A stretch of 64,000 bases of DNA from Streptomyces ruber (GTDB lineage: Bacteria > Actinomycetota > Actinomycetes > Streptomycetales > Streptomycetaceae). Shown here piece after piece: positions 35,425 through 43,661 of this stretch (position 1 is its first letter; the number at the start of each line of letters is the position of its first letter). The stretch covers positions 186,001 to 250,000 of the forward strand of contig NZ_BMQK01000009.1 of assembly GCF_014648075.1 (NCBI RefSeq), given 5' to 3'. The notes below the pieces were generated by a model. The model made no database searches. It had not been told where the DNA came from and worked only from the letters and a program-made list of their open reading frames with translations. A program made the position numbers and the translations under genes.

Positions 35425-37953
35425 TCAACGCCTGAGGCGCGCGTTCGTGTGCCGGGTCGGTGCCGCGGCCGCCGGGTCCTCCGGCCACGGGTGCTTCGGG
35501 TACCGCCCGCGCAGCTCGGCCCGCACCGCCCGGTAGCCGTCCCGCCAGAAGGAGGCGAGATCGGCGGTGACGGCGGCCGGCCGGCCGGCGGGGGAGAGCA
35601 GGTGCACGAGCACGGGAATCCCGGCGAGCACGGGTGACTCCTGAAGCCCGAACATCTCCTGCAGCTTCACCGCCAGCACCGGCCGTCCGGGGTCGGAGTA
35701 GTCGACCCGGACCGCGGACCCGCTCGGTACCACGATCCGCTCGGGCGCGAGCTCGTCCAGCCGTGCCGCCTCGCCCCCGGCCCACGGCAGCAGCCGCCTC
35801 AGCGCCTCCCCGGCGTCGACGCGCGCCAGGTCGGCCCGGCGCCGGGCCCGGCCCAGCTCCGGCTCCAGCCAGTCGTCCACGCGCGCGTGCAGGGCGTCGT
35901 CACGGACGTCGGGCCAGGGGTCGCCGAGGTGCGCCCGCAGGAACGCGAGCCGCTGCCGCAGCCGCTCCGCGTCCCCCGACCACCGCAGCAGCCCGAACCC
36001 CTCCTCCCGCAGCCCCGCCAGCAGCGCCTCCCGTACGAGCCGGGGATCGGCGTCGTCCAGCGGCCGCACCGTGAGCTCCACGGCGCCGAGCCGTTCGACG
36101 CGCCGCGCGACCACGTCCCCGCCGGCCCACCGCACCTCCTCGCCCGCCGCCGCCAGGGGCGCCGCCGCCTGCCGGGCCACCTCCTCGTCGACCGCCGCGG
36201 CGAGCCGCACGCGCGCGTGCCCCGCGCCGACGGGCCGGTCGGCGACGGCGACGGCCAGCCACGGGGACCCGCGCAGCCCGGACCCCTCGGCGAGCTCGGC
36301 CCGCGTCCCGGAGACCATCAGGTACGACCCGCCCCGTGCCCGCGCCACCCGCTCGGGGAACGCGAGCGCGGCCACCAGCCCGACGGCCCGGTCGTCCCGG
36401 TCGTCCCGGTCGCTCCCGCCGCCGTCCCGGGGGCCCGCGGCGGGCCCCGCCTCGCCGACCGCGGACCGCAGCCGCCGCGCCTCCGTGCGCCAGCGCTGCG
36501 CGTAGGCGTCGCCGCCGCGCCGGGCGGCCCGCCACGCCGCGGCGAGATCGTCGCCGTACTCCCGGGGCGGCTCCTCGCTCAGCAGCGCCACGACCTCCGC
36601 CGCCCGCTCCGCGCCGACCCGTTCGGCCGCGTCGAGCAGGGCACGGGCCAGCCGGGGGTGCAGGCCCAGCCGCGCCATCCGTGCGCCGCGCCGCGTCGGC
36701 CGGCCCGCGGGGTCCACCGCGCCGACGGCCTCCAGCACCTTCCGCGCCGCCGCCATCGCCCCGCCCGGCGGCGGGTCGAGGAGCGCCAGCCCGGAGGCGT
36801 CCGGGTCGCCCCAGCAGGCCGCCTGGAGGGCGAACGCGGTCAGGTCGGCCAGTTGCACCTCCGGCGCCGGAAAGCGCGGCAGACGGGCGTCCTCGGCCTC
36901 CGCCCAGCAGCGGTACACGGTGCCCGGGGCCTCCCGCCCGGCCCGCCCCGCCCGCTGCCGTCCGGCCGCCTGCGAGGCCCGTACGGTCGTCAGCGCGCTC
37001 AGCCCGCGCGCGTGGTCCACCCGCGGCTCGCGCGCGAGCCCGCTGTCCACGACGGTCCGCACGCCGGGGACCGTCAGCGACGACTCGGCCACCGACGTGG
37101 CCAGCACCACCCGGCGGCGGGTCCCCGGGGACAGCACCGCGTCCTGCACGGCCGCCGGCGCCCGCCCGTGCACCTGGAGCACCTCGACGTCGCCCAGGTC
37201 GCCCAGCTGCCCGGCCACGCGCGCGATCTCGCCGACGCCGGGCAGGAAGCACAGCACGTCGCCCTCCCGCTCGGCCAGCGCCCGCCGCACCACCGACGCC
37301 ACGTGCGCGAGCAGCGCCGGGTCCACCCGCATGCCGTGCGGGGGACGGACCCCGCGCGCGGGCGGCGCCCACACCACCTCCACCGGGTGCGAGACGCCCT
37401 CCGCCGCGACCACCGGCACGTCCCCCAGCAGCCGGGCCCACCCTTCCGCGTCGGTCGTGGCGGACGCGGCGACCAGACGCAGCTCCGGGCGGAGCGCGGC
37501 CCGTACGTCCAGGACGAACGCCGCCACCATGTCCGCGTCCAGGTGCCGCTCGTGGCACTCGTCCAGCACGACGACGTCGACGCCGGCCAGCTCCTGGTCC
37601 CGCTGCAGCCGCTGCAGCAGCACACCGGTCGTCACGACCTCCACGCGCACGCGTGGTCCCACCACGCGCTCACCGCGCACACTGAACCCGACGCTCTCCC
37701 CGACCCGCTCCCCGAGCAGCCACGCCATCCGCCGCGCCGCCGCCCGCGCGGCGATGCGCCGGGGCTCGGCGACGACGACACGCCGCGCCGGGCCGTCACC
37801 GACGAGTCCCGCCAGCACCAGCGGCACCAGCGTGGTCTTGCCGGTGCCCGGCGGCGCCACCAGCACGGCGGCACCGTGCGCGTCCAGCGCGTCGTTCAGG
37901 GCGGGCAGGGCACCGCGTACCGGCAACTGGTCCAGGGCGTCGTAACGGATCAC
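35425..37953 (-). CDS. hrpB: ATP-dependent helicase HrpB
   Basis: 842-aa DExH-box helicase of the HrpA/HrpB group. Walker A APPGTGKTTLVPLVL near residue 34, motif Ia VVAEPRRIAARAAARR, DEAH variant VVLDECHERHLDADM near 130, motif III SATTDAE, motif VI QRAGRAGREAPG, and the HrpB-type C-terminal domain ending PKHPWPEDP. Cytoplasmic; RNA or DNA substrate not settled for this family. GTG or ATG start at 37953 gives the canonical MIRYDALDQLPVR beginning. Confidence 0.92.
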   Translation of the reverse strand: MIRYDALDQLPVRGALPALNDALDAHGAAVLVAPPGTGKTTLVPLVLAGLVGDGPARRVVVAEPRRIAARAAARRMAWLLGERVGESVGFSVRGERVVGPRVRVEVVTTGVLLQRLQRDQELAGVDVVVLDECHERHLDADMVAAFVLDVRAALRPELRLVAASATTDAEGWARLLGDVPVVAAEGVSHPVEVVWAPPARGVRPPHGMRVDPALLAHVASVVRRALAEREGDVLCFLPGVGEIARVAGQLGDLGDVEVLQVHGRAPAAVQDAVLSPGTRRRVVLATSVAESSLTVPGVRTVVDSGLAREPRVDHARGLSALTTVRASQAAGRQRAGRAGREAPGTVYRCWAEAEDARLPRFPAPEVQLADLTAFALQAACWGDPDASGLALLDPPPGGAMAAARKVLEAVGAVDPAGRPTRRGARMARLGLHPRLARALLDAAERVGAERAAEVVALLSEEPPREYGDDLAAAWRAARRGGDAYAQRWRTEARRLRSAVGEAGPAAGPRDGGGSDRDDRDDRAVGLVAALAFPERVARARGGSYLMVSGTRAELAEGSGLRGSPWLAVAVADRPVGAGHARVRLAAAVDEEVARQAAAPLAAAGEEVRWAGGDVVARRVERLGAVELTVRPLDDADPRLVREALLAGLREEGFGLLRWSGDAERLRQRLAFLRAHLGDPWPDVRDDALHARVDDWLEPELGRARRRADLARVDAGEALRRLLPWAGGEAARLDELAPERIVVPSGSAVRVDYSDPGRPVLAVKLQEMFGLQESPVLAGIPVLVHLLSPAGRPAAVTADLASFWRDGYRAVRAELRGRYPKHPWPEDPAAAAPTRHTNARLRR

Positions 37954-37987
37954 GCCCCCAGTCTCCCCGCCACCGCCCTCGCCGCCG

Positions 37988-38920
37988 TCAGTCCCGCTCG
38001 CACACGAAGATCGCCGTTCCCGGGATCAGGGCGCCGCGCAGCGGGGACCAGCCGCCCCACTCGGAGCTGTTCCAGGCGGGCCACTCCGGCTCGACCAGGT
38101 CCGCCAGGCGGAAGCCCGCCGCCACGACGTCCCGGACGCGGTCTCCGAGCGTCCTGTGGTGCTCGACGTACACCGCGCGGCCGCTCTCGTCCTGCTCGAC
38201 GTAGGGCGTGCGGTCGAAGTACGACCCCGAGACGCTCAGTCCCTCGGGGCCGGGTTCGTCGGGGAACGCCCAGCGGATCGGGTGGGTCACCGAGAAGACG
38301 AGACGGCCGCCGGGACGCAGCACCCGGCGCACCTCCCGCAGCACCAGCACCGGGTCGGCCACGAAGGGCAGCGCCCCGTACGCCGAGCACGCCAGGTCGA
38401 AGGAGGCGTCCGCGAAGGGCAGCGCCGCCGCGTCGGCCTGGACGAGGGGGAACGTCCCGCCGATCCGCAGCGCGTGCTGGAGCTGCCGGTGGGACAGGTC
38501 CAGGGCGACCGGGCGGGCGCCCTGGGCGGCCAGCCAGCGCGAGCACTGGGCCGCTCCGGCGCCGATCTCCAGCACGTCCTTGCCGCCGAGGTCCTCCGGC
38601 GGCCCGAGCAGCTCCGCCTCCACCTCGTCCAGTCCCTCGGGACCCCACACGAAGCGGTCGTCCCCGAGGAAGGTGCCGTGTTCGACCTGGTACTCGTCGG
38701 CGTTCCGGTCCCACCAGCCGCGGTTGGCGCGGGAACTCTCCGTGACCCCCGCCTCGCGGCGTGTCGCCTCGGGCTCGGCGGCCCCGGGCGCCCCGGATGC
38801 GTGGAAGACCTCGGGCTCTTGGATGATCGGCTCCCTCGTCGTACTCTTCCGATCCCGTGCCGGTAGTGTCGCGGAGGGGGCGTCCCGGGCCCGTGGGGCG
38901 GCGGAACGCCGTCCGGGCAC
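37988..38920 (-). CDS. SAM-dependent methyltransferase (class I)
   Basis: Class I Rossmann methyltransferase. The conserved part begins at SSRANRGWWDRNADEYQ (near 38745) and has the SAM loop VLEIGAGAAQCSRWL, the acidic ALDLSH, and the VLRPGGRLVFSV strand. The only standard in-frame start ahead of it is GTG 38920, giving 310 aa with a poorly biased extension. A GAGGGAG ribosome site instead precedes an ATC ATC pair at 38827-38822, where relatives would be expected to start, so initiation is uncertain. Methyl acceptor unknown. Divergent from rpsA. Confidence 0.8.
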   Translation of the reverse strand: MPGRRSAAPRARDAPSATLPARDRKSTTREPIIQEPEVFHASGAPGAAEPEATRREAGVTESSRANRGWWDRNADEYQVEHGTFLGDDRFVWGPEGLDEVEAELLGPPEDLGGKDVLEIGAGAAQCSRWLAAQGARPVALDLSHRQLQHALRIGGTFPLVQADAAALPFADASFDLACSAYGALPFVADPVLVLREVRRVLRPGGRLVFSVTHPIRWAFPDEPGPEGLSVSGSYFDRTPYVEQDESGRAVYVEHHRTLGDRVRDVVAAGFRLADLVEPEWPAWNSSEWGGWSPLRGALIPGTAIFVCERD

Positions 38921-38994
38921 GGCAGGCGGGCGGCGTCGCGTGTGTTCTTGTGCCGGTTATGAGGCGATCCGCCCCGGGTGTGCGCCTTCGCGCA

Positions 38995-39023
38995 TTGACC
39001 CTGTCCGGCTGCCCCCGTATGCT
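38995..39023 (+). promoter_or_regulatory. Strong rpsA promoter (TTGACC-N17-TATGCT)
   Basis: -35 TTGACC at 38995-39000 and -10 TATGCT at 39018-39023 with an exact 17-bp spacer, a housekeeping sigma (HrdB) promoter. Transcription should start near 39030, leaving a leader of about 195 nt before the rpsA ATG. Together with the leader hairpin it accounts for most of the 305-nt gap after 38920. Confidence 0.85.
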
Positions 39024-39166
39024 ACAAGTTGCGCTGCGGGCCTGCGCACCTCAGACGTAGCAGGCTGCGCTCGCATCTGTTGTATGTCCCCTCGGTTGTC
39101 GAGGCGCCGCCACCGGAAGTCCAGGTGAGGCGCTTCCTAGGCTGTCCGGCTTCTGCAGAGCGAAAC

Positions 39167-39217
39167 GGGCTCCCGGCGTAAGCAGTACCTACGACTTCAA
39201 TGTCCGTACCGGAGCCC
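39167..39217 (+). promoter_or_regulatory. rpsA leader hairpin covering the ribosome-binding site
   Basis: GGGCTCC (39167-39173) can pair with GGAGCCC (39211-39217), and the right arm contains the GGAG Shine-Dalgarno sequence of rpsA, 8-9 nt before ATG 39226. Two more G-C pairs form inside after a bulged C. The 37-nt loop could hold further structure. Confidence 0.5.
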
Positions 39218-39225
39218 TTTCCCAC

Positions 39226-40719
39226 ATGACGAGCAGCACCGAGACCACCGCCACCACGCCGCAGGTAGCGGTCAACGACATCGGTAACGAGGAAGCCTTC
39301 CTCGCCGCGATCGACGAGACGATCAAGTACTTCAACGACGGCGACATCGTCGACGGCGTCATCGTGAAGGTCGACCGGGACGAGGTCCTGCTCGACATCG
39401 GTTACAAGACCGAAGGTGTCATCCCGAGCCGCGAGCTCTCGATCAAGCACGACGTCGACCCGAACGAGGTCGTGGCCGTCGGCGACGAGATCGAGGCCCT
39501 GGTCCTCCAGAAGGAGGACAAGGAAGGCCGCCTGATCCTCTCGAAGAAGCGCGCCCAGTACGAGCGTGCCTGGGGCACCATCGAGAAGATCAAGGAAGAG
39601 GACGGCATCGTCACCGGTACCGTCATCGAGGTCGTCAAGGGTGGTCTCATCCTCGACATCGGCCTCCGTGGCTTCCTCCCCGCCTCCCTGGTCGAGATGC
39701 GCCGCGTCCGCGACCTGCAGCCGTACGTCGGCAAGGAGCTCGAGGCCAAGATCATCGAGCTGGACAAGAACCGCAACAACGTGGTCCTGTCCCGCCGTGC
39801 CTGGCTGGAGCAGACCCAGTCCGAGGTCCGCCAGACGTTCCTCACGACCCTCCAGAAGGGTCAGGTCCGCTCCGGTGTGGTCTCCTCGATCGTCAACTTC
39901 GGTGCCTTCGTGGACCTGGGTGGCGTCGACGGTCTGGTCCACGTCTCCGAGCTGTCCTGGAAGCACATCGACCACCCCTCCGAGGTCGTCGAGGTCGGCC
40001 AGGAGGTCACCGTCGAGGTCCTCGACGTCGACATGGACCGCGAGCGCGTCTCCCTGTCGCTGAAGGCGACCCAGGAAGACCCGTGGCAGCAGTTCGCCCG
40101 CACCCACCAGATCGGCCAGGTCGTGCCCGGCAAGGTCACGAAGCTGGTTCCGTTCGGTGCGTTCGTCCGCGTGGACGAGGGCATCGAGGGTCTGGTCCAC
40201 ATCTCCGAGCTGGCCGAGCGCCACGTGGAGATCCCGGAGCAGGTCGTCCAGGTCAACGACGAGATCTTCGTCAAGGTCATCGACATCGACCTGGAGCGTC
40301 GCCGGATCTCGCTGTCCCTCAAGCAGGCCAACGAGTCCTTCGGAGCCGACCCGACGGCGGTCGAGTTCGACCCGACCCTGTACGGCATGGCCGCGTCCTA
40401 CGACGACCAGGGCAACTACATCTACCCCGAGGGCTTCGACCCCGAGACCAACGACTGGCTCGAGGGTTACGAGAAGCAGCGCGAGGAGTGGGAGCGCCAG
40501 TACGCCGAGGCGCAGACGCGCTTCGAGCAGCACCAGGCGCAGGTCATCAAGTCCCGCGAGGCGGACGAGCAGGCCGCTGCCGAGGGTGGCGAGGCCGCCG
40601 CTCCGGCCGCGTCCGGCGGCGGTTCGTACTCCTCCGAGGGTGGCGACAACTCCGGCGCCCTCGCCTCGGACGAGGCCCTGGCCGCGCTCCGCGAGAAGCT
40701 CGCCGGCGGCCAGAGCTGA
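39226..40719 (+). CDS. rpsA: 30S ribosomal protein S1
   Basis: 497-aa S1 protein with four S1 RNA-binding repeats at about 36-105, 122-188, 205-275 and 292-362, each ending in the VSLS/ISLSLK pattern, then a Glu/Gln-rich tail typical of actinobacteria. It helps mRNA bind the 30S subunit. The first two repeats are the more diverged, as usual. The start ATG 39226 is preceded by GGAG inside a hairpin. Codon bias is extreme, as expected for a highly expressed gene. Confidence 0.97.
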   Translation: MTSSTETTATTPQVAVNDIGNEEAFLAAIDETIKYFNDGDIVDGVIVKVDRDEVLLDIGYKTEGVIPSRELSIKHDVDPNEVVAVGDEIEALVLQKEDKEGRLILSKKRAQYERAWGTIEKIKEEDGIVTGTVIEVVKGGLILDIGLRGFLPASLVEMRRVRDLQPYVGKELEAKIIELDKNRNNVVLSRRAWLEQTQSEVRQTFLTTLQKGQVRSGVVSSIVNFGAFVDLGGVDGLVHVSELSWKHIDHPSEVVEVGQEVTVEVLDVDMDRERVSLSLKATQEDPWQQFARTHQIGQVVPGKVTKLVPFGAFVRVDEGIEGLVHISELAERHVEIPEQVVQVNDEIFVKVIDIDLERRRISLSLKQANESFGADPTAVEFDPTLYGMAASYDDQGNYIYPEGFDPETNDWLEGYEKQREEWERQYAEAQTRFEQHQAQVIKSREADEQAAAEGGEAAAPAASGGGSYSSEGGDNSGALASDEALAALREKLAGGQS

Positions 40720-40786
40720 ACTCCGCACGGAGGAACGCTCCACCGCTGACCGGTAGTCGCCCGACCACCGGCCGGCAGTAGCTCGA

Positions 40787-40822
40787 CCGAAGGCCCGCAT
40801 CCACCCGGATGCGGGCCTTCGG
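40787..40822 (+). terminator. Intrinsic terminator after rpsA
   Basis: Perfect 16-bp stem (40787-40802 with 40807-40822) and an ACCC loop, 67 nt past the stop. Confidence 0.92.
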
Positions 40823-40921
40823 CGTATCCGCGGGGAGCGGACGGGTTCCGGCCGCGACGGTGGGGAATGCTCACGCCCCATGCGGCGTTGTGCGTGACGG
40901 ACATGAGGAGGAGCGGTCACA

Positions 40922-41860
40922 GTGCTTGATCCGCAGGGTTTGTACGCATGGGAGCCGAAAGGCCTGAGCGTCGTCGACATGGCGCTGGCCCAGGAGTCGG
41001 CCGGACTGGTCATGCTCTACCACTTCGACGGATACATCGACGCGGGCGAGACCGGCGACCAGATCGTCGACCAGCTCCTCGACTCGCTGCCCCACCAGGT
41101 CGTCGCCCGTTTCGACCACGACCGGCTCGTCGACTACCGCGCCCGCCGCCCGCTGCTGACGTTCAAGCGCGACCGCTGGACCGGCTACGAGGAGCCCACC
41201 CTGGACGTGCGGCTCGTCCAGGACGCCACCGGGGCGCCCTTCCTGCTGCTGTCCGGCCCCGAGCCGGACGTCGAGTGGGAACGCTTCGCCGCCGCCGTGC
41301 TGCAGATCGTGGAGCGGCTCGGGGTGCGCCTGTCCGTGAACTTCCACGGCATCCCCATGGGCGTCCCGCACACCCGCCCGGTGGGACTGACCCCGCACGG
41401 CAACCGCACCGAGCTGGTGCCGGGCCACCGCGGCCCCTTCGAGGAGGCGCAGGTGCCCGGCAGCGCGGAGGGCCTCGTCGAGTACCGCCTGATGGAGGCC
41501 GGCCACGACGTCCTCGGCGTCGCCGCGCACGTGCCGCACTACATCGCCCGCTCCGCGTACCCGGACGCCGCCCTGACCGTGCTGGAGGCGATCACGGGCG
41601 CGACCGGACTGGTGCTCCCCGGCGTCGCCCACGCGCTCCGCACGCAGGCGTACCGCACCCAGACCGAGATCGACCGGCAGATCCAGGAGGGCGACGAGGA
41701 GCTCGTCGCCCTCGTCCAGGGCCTGGAGCACCAGTACGACGCCGCGGCCGGCGCCGAGACGCGCGGCAACATGCTGGCCGAGCCCGTCGACATCCCGTCC
41801 GCGGACGAGATCGGGCGCGAGTTCGAGAAGTTCCTGGCGGAGCGGGAGGGCGAGGGCTGA
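40922..41860 (+). CDS. PAC2-family protein
   Basis: 312-aa protein of the PAC2 (proteasome assembly chaperone 2) family: VMLYHFDGYIDAGETGDQ at the N-terminus, RFDHDRLVDYRARRP, and HVPHYIARSAYPDAALTVLEAI. Actinobacteria have 20S proteasomes, but whether this protein assists them is not established. No signal or membrane segment. GTG 40922 has GAGGAG upstream. Confidence 0.88.
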   Translation: MLDPQGLYAWEPKGLSVVDMALAQESAGLVMLYHFDGYIDAGETGDQIVDQLLDSLPHQVVARFDHDRLVDYRARRPLLTFKRDRWTGYEEPTLDVRLVQDATGAPFLLLSGPEPDVEWERFAAAVLQIVERLGVRLSVNFHGIPMGVPHTRPVGLTPHGNRTELVPGHRGPFEEAQVPGSAEGLVEYRLMEAGHDVLGVAAHVPHYIARSAYPDAALTVLEAITGATGLVLPGVAHALRTQAYRTQTEIDRQIQEGDEELVALVQGLEHQYDAAAGAETRGNMLAEPVDIPSADEIGREFEKFLAEREGEG

Positions 41861-41937
41861 ACCGGGGCGTCCAGGCCCGCGGTGGGGCCCGGGGGGAATC
41901 CCCCCGCCCCCTTCCCGGCGACGTCAGTGGCAGGCCC

Positions 41938-41943
41938 TAAGCT
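41938..41943 (+). promoter_or_regulatory. -10 box TAAGCT of a leaderless coaE promoter
   Basis: TAAGCT, then 7 nt, then ATG 41951, with no Shine-Dalgarno sequence. Confidence 0.5.
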
Positions 41944-41950
41944 TCCGGCC

Positions 41951-42559
41951 ATGCTGAGAGTGGGCCTGACCGGGGGTATCGGAGCCGGCAAGAGCGAGGT
42001 GTCGCGGCTGCTCGTCGAGTGCGGGGCCGTACTGGTGGACGCGGACCGCATCGCGCGGGAGGTCGTCGAGCCCGGCACCCCCGGACTCGCGGCGGTCGTC
42101 GACGCCTTCGGCGAGGAGATCCTCGCCGAGGACGGCAGCCTCGACCGGCCGAAGCTGGGCGCGGTGGTGTTCGCCGACCCCGAGAAGCTCGCCACGCTGA
42201 ACGCGATCGTGCACCCCCTGGTGCGCTCCCGCTCCCAGGAACTGGAGAGCGCGGCCGCCGCGGACGCCGTCGTCGTCCACGACGTCCCCCTTCTGACGGA
42301 GAACGGGCTCGCCCCCCTCCACGACCTCGTGGTCGTCGTGGACGTGGCGCCCGAGACCCAGCTCGACCGCCTGGTACGGCTGCGCGGTATGACCCCGGAG
42401 GACGCCCGTGCGCGGATGGCCGCCCAGGCCACCCGCGAGCAGCGGCGGGAGATCGCCGACATCGTGATCGACAACGACGTCCCGCTGGAGGACCTCGAGC
42501 GGCGGGTACGGGAGGTGTGGACCGAGCTGGAACGCAGGGCACGCCAGTCCCAGGAATAG
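41951..42559 (+). CDS. coaE: Dephospho-CoA kinase
   Basis: 202-aa kinase for the last step of coenzyme A synthesis (phosphorylating the ribose 3'-OH of dephospho-CoA). P-loop GLTGGIGAGKSEV at residues 5-17, VDADRIAREVVEPGTPG, HDVPLLTENGL, and RMAAQATREQRREIADIVID are all present. Length typical of the single-domain bacterial enzyme, without the C-terminal UPF0157 extension found in mycobacteria. rpsA-coaE neighbourhood is conserved in actinobacteria. Confidence 0.96.
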   Translation: MLRVGLTGGIGAGKSEVSRLLVECGAVLVDADRIAREVVEPGTPGLAAVVDAFGEEILAEDGSLDRPKLGAVVFADPEKLATLNAIVHPLVRSRSQELESAAAADAVVVHDVPLLTENGLAPLHDLVVVVDVAPETQLDRLVRLRGMTPEDARARMAAQATREQRREIADIVIDNDVPLEDLERRVREVWTELERRARQSQE

Positions 42560-42609
42560 CGTTCCGACGCGGCGGCGTTGAAGCGGTGCAGCAAGGGAAG
42601 GACTCAGCC

Positions 42610-42990
42610 GTGCCCGAACACAGCGGAACCAGCGGACGTACGCCGGAGACGAACGTCATCGACTACCGCGCGGCCGAACAACTGCTGGCGGCGAAGGACC
42701 CGCGTGGCGCGGTGAAGCTGCTCGACCCGGTCATCGCCGCGCACCCCGAGAACACGGCCGCCCGGCTGCTGCGCGCCCGGGCCTTTTTCGCGGCGGCGCA
42801 ACTGCGGCCCGCCGAACTGGAGTTCACGATCGTCCTGGAGCGTGAGCCCGACAACGCGTACGCGCACTTCGCGCTGGCGCGCACCTACCAGCGGCAGAAC
42901 CGCCCCGACCAGGCCAAGCGGCACTTCCGCCTCGCGGCCGCGCTCGATCCGAACCCGGAGTACCTGGAAGCGGCGCGTTTCGACGGGTGA
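42610..42990 (+). CDS. Tetratricopeptide repeat protein
   Basis: 126-aa protein with about three TPR-like helical pairs: AAEQLLAAKDPRGAVKLLDP, ARLLRARAFFAAAQLRPAE, and AHFALARTYQRQNRPDQAKR. Probably a small scaffold for protein contacts. GTG 42610 follows GGGAAGGA. Same strand as coaE, 50 nt downstream, perhaps co-transcribed. Confidence 0.85.
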   Translation: MPEHSGTSGRTPETNVIDYRAAEQLLAAKDPRGAVKLLDPVIAAHPENTAARLLRARAFFAAAQLRPAELEFTIVLEREPDNAYAHFALARTYQRQNRPDQAKRHFRLAAALDPNPEYLEAARFDG

Positions 42991-43019
42991 CCGACGTGTG
43001 ACGGTGCCGCGGGGCCGTC

Positions 43020-43048
43020 CGCCCCGGGTCGGTCGTCGACCCGGGGCG
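43020..43048. terminator. Terminator after the TPR gene
   Basis: CGCCCCGGGTC/GACCCGGGGCG, perfect 11-bp stem with a 7-nt loop between convergent genes. Confidence 0.85.
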
Positions 43049-43109
43049 TCTTGGTGGCCGCATGGACCCGGACGGGATCTCGCCCGGGCGCTCCTCCGTC
43101 CTTGTCGCC

Positions 43110-43568
43110 TCAGCGTTCGCGGGCGTCCCGGGCCTCGGCCGCGGAGGCGGCGAGGCCCCGCAGGCGTTCCATCTCACGGCGGTCGCGCTTGGTGGGGCGG
43201 CCCGCGCCGCGGTCGCGGATGCCGGCGGGGGCGACGGCCTCACGGGGCGGGGGCGGCGGACTGTTGTCGACGTAGCACTGGACCGCGACCGGGGCGCCGA
43301 CCCGCTTGCGGATCAGCCGCTTGACGACGACGATCCGTTCCCGTCCCGCGTGGCGCAGCCGTACCTCGTCGCCGACGCGGACCGCGTAGGCGGGCTTGAC
43401 GCGTTCACCGTTCACCCGGACGTGGCCGCCCCGGCAGGCGGTCGCGCCCAGCGAGCGGGTCTTGACGAGACGCACGGACCAGATCCAGCTGTCGATGCGC
43501 ACGGATTCGCCGTTCCCCGGGCGGGCGGCTTCGGCGGCTGCCACCGCGTCGTCTTCTGCAGGAGCCAT
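43110..43568 (-). CDS. S4-domain RNA-binding protein (Hsp15-like)
   Basis: 152-aa protein with an S4 RNA-binding domain in about 23-85: RIDSWIWSVRLVKTRSLGA, then VRVNGERVKPAYAVRVGDEV. The C-terminus is basic (RDRGAGRPTKRDRREMERLR), as in Hsp15, which rescues stalled 50S subunits in E. coli. Role here inferred from family only. ATG 43568 with GGAGG very close upstream. Confidence 0.85.
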   Translation of the reverse strand: MAPAEDDAVAAAEAARPGNGESVRIDSWIWSVRLVKTRSLGATACRGGHVRVNGERVKPAYAVRVGDEVRLRHAGRERIVVVKRLIRKRVGAPVAVQCYVDNSPPPPPREAVAPAGIRDRGAGRPTKRDRREMERLRGLAASAAEARDARER

Positions 43569-43648
43569 GCCTCCGACCTTAGCCCGACGGTGGGCGGGTT
43601 CCGGCAACCCGTGTGCCGGTCCGGCGATCACCGGGCCGCACCGGGTCG

Positions 43649-43654
43649 TACCGT
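43649..43654 (+). promoter_or_regulatory. -10 box TACCGT of a leaderless promoter
   Basis: TACCGT is followed by 7 nt and ATG 43662 of the uracil-DNA glycosylase gene. Confidence 0.5.
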
Positions 43655-43661
43655 GGACGAC

